The notes beneath the pieces are model-generated. The model worked only from the letters and a program-made list of their open reading frames with translations, did no database searches and was not told where the DNA came from. A program made the translations under genes and the position numbers. DNA of 6,364 nt, taken from assembly GCA_903909925.1 (NCBI GenBank), contig CAIVXR010000260.1, positions 1 through 6,364 on the forward strand, given 5' to 3'. The first letter of the stretch is position 1. The number at the start of each line of letters is the position of its first letter. Below, one piece after another: positions 4,056-6,364 of this stretch. This DNA is from an uncultured beta proteobacterium. GTDB taxonomy: Bacteria; Pseudomonadota; Gammaproteobacteria; Burkholderiales; Burkholderiaceae.

Positions 4056-6364
4056 ATGGCTGCAGTTCCGGAGCAGGTATTAGGTAAGCGGAATTCTCAG
4101 GATGCAGATCCTGGTGAGACTCAAGAATGGTTACAGGCCCTAGATGGCGTTATCCATAATGAAGGCCCAGAACGCGCTGCCTATTTAATTGATCAGCAAA
4201 TTTCTCATGCCAGGGTGAATGGTGTTGTGCAGCCATTCCACGCAGAGACTCCCTATATCAATACGATTCCAGTTGAGAACCAAGCACACTTACCAGGCGA
4301 TCAGAACGTTGAGCATCGCATTCGTTCTTATACGCGTTGGAATGCGATGGCGATGGTTTTACGCGCCAACAAAGACACCAATGTTGGTGGTCATATTTCT
4401 TCTTTCCAGTCTGCAGCAACTTTATATGACGTAGGCTTTAATCATTTTTGGCATGCACCATCGCCAGAACATGGCGGCGATCTCATTTTTGTACAAGGCC
4501 ACTCGGCTCCAGGTGTATATGCCCGAGCCTATATGTTGGGACGCTTATCTGGCGAGCAATTAGATAACTTCCGTCAAGAGGTTGGTGGCAATGGCATCTC
4601 GAGCTATCCACATCCGTGGTTAATGCCAGATTTCTGGCAATTCCCAACTGTATCGATGGGCTTAGGTCCGATCATGGCGATTTACCAAGCGCGCTTTATG
4701 CGCTATATGCAAGACCGTGGCTTTATTAAGGACGAAGGTCGTAAGGTTTGGGCATTCTTAGGTGATGGCGAAACCGACGAGCCAGAATCTTTAGGCGCCA
4801 TTGGTATGGCCGGTCGTGAAAAACTCGATAACCTGATTTTTGTAGTGAACTGTAACTTACAACGCCTAGATGGACCAGTGCGCGGTAATGGCAGCATTAT
4901 TCAAGAACTCGAGGCTGAGTTCCGCGGTGCTGGTTGGAATGTGATTAAAGTCGTATGGGGCGGTCAGTGGGATGCTTTATTTGCCCGTGATAAAAAAGGC
5001 ATCTTGATGCAGCGCCTTGGCCAAATCGTTGACGGTCAGTATCAAACCATGAAGTCTAAGAACGGTGGCTATGTTCGTGAGACTGTGTTTAATACTCCGG
5101 AACTCAAAGCGCTAGTGAGCGACTGGAGTGATGATGAGATTTGGCAGCTCAATCGTGGTGGCCATGATCCTCACAAAGTGTATGCAGCATTTCATGCGGC
5201 GGTAAATCACAAGGCTCAACCAACAGTAATTTTGGCCCACACCATTAAAGGTTATGGCATGGGTGGGTCTGGTGAGGCCATGAACATCGCTCACCAAGCT
5301 AAAAAGATGAATGACGATGACGTACGTCGTTTCCGGGATCGTTTTGAGATTCCTGTAAAAGACGAGGATCTTGATGACATGCCTTTGGTGAGTTTTGCTG
5401 AAGGCAGCCCTGAGCTCGAATATATGAAGGCACGTCGTCAAGAGTTGGGCGGTTATTTGCCGCAGCGTCGTACCAAGGCAGAAAGTCTGCCTGTGCCGGC
5501 ATTAGATGTATTTGCTCCATTACTTGAAGCAACAGCAGAAGGTCGTGAGATTTCAACAACGATGGCATTTGTGCGCTTGCTCAACACTGTTGTACGTGAC
5601 AAAGTTTTGGGTAAAAGGGTAGTGCCGATTGTTCCCGATGAATCTCGAACCTTTGGTATGGAAGGCATGTTCCGTCAATTGGGTATTTGGAATCAATTAG
5701 GACAGCTCTATACCCCAGAAGACCATGATCAATTGATGTTCTACAAAGAGGACAAGACGGGTCAGATTCTGCAGGAGGGTATTAATGAAGCTGGCGGTAT
5801 ATGCGACTGGATTGCAGCGGCAACCTCTTACTCTACCCATGGTGTGCCGATGTTGCCTTTCTATATCTTCTACTCTATGTTTGGTTTCCAACGAATTGGT
5901 GACCTAGCATGGGCAGCAGGTGATATGCGTAGTCGCGGCTTCTTACTCGGCGGCACTGCAGGTAGAACTACTCTAAATGGTGAAGGCCTGCAGCATGAAG
6001 ATGGCCATAGCCACCTTTGGAGCGGAGCAGTACCAAACTGTATTAGCTACGATCCTACATTCTCATTCGAATTAGCAGTAGTGATTCAAGATGGTATGCG
6101 TCGCATGTTAGAAGTTCAGGAAGACGTGTATTACTACATCACTTTGATGAATGAAAACTACGCTCATCCAGCAATGCCAAAGGGCGCTGAAAAAGACATC
6201 ATCAAGGGCATGTACAAACTGAAGTCAGTTGGTGATGATAAGGCGAAGTTGCGCGTTCAACTGCTTGGCTCGGGAACTATTTTCCGTGAAGTGATTGAAG
6301 CAGCAGAGATGCTCCAAAAAGATTGGGGTGTTGCCTCTGATTTGTGGGGTTGCCCAAGCTTTAC
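4056..6364 (+). CDS. aceE: Pyruvate dehydrogenase E1 component, homodimeric type, first 769 codons (C-terminus outside window)
   Basis: The thiamine-diphosphate-dependent E1 of the cytosolic pyruvate dehydrogenase complex decarboxylates pyruvate and transfers the acetyl group to the lipoyl domain of E2 (AceF). The start ATG has a good ribosome site. Against E. coli AceE (887 residues) the frame aligns with an offset of 6-7. His113 and His149 match His106/His142. The ThDP/Mg motif runs from GDGE (236-239) to NCN (265-267). Lys398 and His413 match Lys392/His407 of the active-site loop. Glu529 matches Glu522, Glu578 matches the cofactor-activating Glu571, and His647 matches His640. Long stretches such as YSMFGFQRIGDL and TTLNGEGLQHEDGHSH are family signatures. 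About 120-130 C-terminal residues are missing at the window edge; aceF and lpd would be expected beyond it. It is transcribed divergently from the sensor-kinase operon. No frameshift is seen. One loop residue differs from E. coli (Met409 where E. coli has Lys403). Confidence 0.98.
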   Translation, partial: MAAVPEQVLGKRNSQDADPGETQEWLQALDGVIHNEGPERAAYLIDQQISHARVNGVVQPFHAETPYINTIPVENQAHLPGDQNVEHRIRSYTRWNAMAMVLRANKDTNVGGHISSFQSAATLYDVGFNHFWHAPSPEHGGDLIFVQGHSAPGVYARAYMLGRLSGEQLDNFRQEVGGNGISSYPHPWLMPDFWQFPTVSMGLGPIMAIYQARFMRYMQDRGFIKDEGRKVWAFLGDGETDEPESLGAIGMAGREKLDNLIFVVNCNLQRLDGPVRGNGSIIQELEAEFRGAGWNVIKVVWGGQWDALFARDKKGILMQRLGQIVDGQYQTMKSKNGGYVRETVFNTPELKALVSDWSDDEIWQLNRGGHDPHKVYAAFHAAVNHKAQPTVILAHTIKGYGMGGSGEAMNIAHQAKKMNDDDVRRFRDRFEIPVKDEDLDDMPLVSFAEGSPELEYMKARRQELGGYLPQRRTKAESLPVPALDVFAPLLEATAEGREISTTMAFVRLLNTVVRDKVLGKRVVPIVPDESRTFGMEGMFRQLGIWNQLGQLYTPEDHDQLMFYKEDKTGQILQEGINEAGGICDWIAAATSYSTHGVPMLPFYIFYSMFGFQRIGDLAWAAGDMRSRGFLLGGTAGRTTLNGEGLQHEDGHSHLWSGAVPNCISYDPTFSFELAVVIQDGMRRMLEVQEDVYYYITLMNENYAHPAMPKGAEKDIIKGMYKLKSVGDDKAKLRVQLLGSGTIFREVIEAAEMLQKDWGVASDLWGCPSF

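Noticed and set aside
5112..5891. Several overlapping minus-strand open frames of 64-109 codons opposite aceE
   Set aside because: They lie antisense to an intact, highly conserved aceE frame and overlap each other. Their translations show no recognisable family.
1..6364. Mobile element, CRISPR array, toxin-antitoxin, defence system or RNA gene
   Set aside because: No transposase or integrase motifs, spaced direct repeats, tRNA-like cloverleaf or defence domains are seen. The four main genes are intact core genes with similar composition.

Overview
The window looks like the chromosome of a low-to-moderate GC betaproteobacterium. The best guess is Polynucleobacter or a close Burkholderiaceae relative. 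This rests on the protein sequences (a homodimeric-type AceE, and a FixL/FixJ-like pair of the kind seen in Burkholderiales), the moderate GC content judged by eye, and a folD / response regulator / sensor kinase / aceE neighbourhood that I recall from Burkholderiales but could not search.

Layout. Positions 1-622 (minus strand) hold the N-terminal 207 codons of folD, the bifunctional methylene-THF dehydrogenase/cyclohydrolase, cut by the window edge. Positions 653-1297 (minus) encode a FixJ-like response regulator with a receiver and a LuxR-type HTH. Positions 1334-3850 (minus) encode its likely partner, an 838-residue membrane histidine kinase with a large periplasmic region, two PAS domains and a complete HisKA/HATPase core. 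The three minus-strand genes are 30-36 bases apart with no visible terminator, so they can form one operon in the order kinase, regulator, folD. Positions 3851-4055 are a divergent intergenic region. Positions 4056-6364 (plus) hold the first 769 codons of aceE, the E1 subunit of pyruvate dehydrogenase, cut by the right edge.

How the parts may work together. The kinase should sense a periplasmic and/or cytoplasmic signal through its Cache/CHASE-like and PAS regions, and phosphorylate Asp65 of the regulator. The regulator would then bind DNA, plausibly in the shared control region. A direct role in aceE control is an inference from position only. FolD (one-carbon supply) may simply be co-transcribed.

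The least ordinary part is the 205-base divergent region. It carries three imperfect or perfect inverted repeats placed around the predicted promoters. It also carries, immediately before the kinase start codon, an 8-bp perfect hairpin that overlaps an 8-codon mini-ORF, whose TGA overlaps the kinase ATG. I see no mobile element, CRISPR array, tRNA/rRNA or clearly new multi-gene system. The rest is ordinary core genome.
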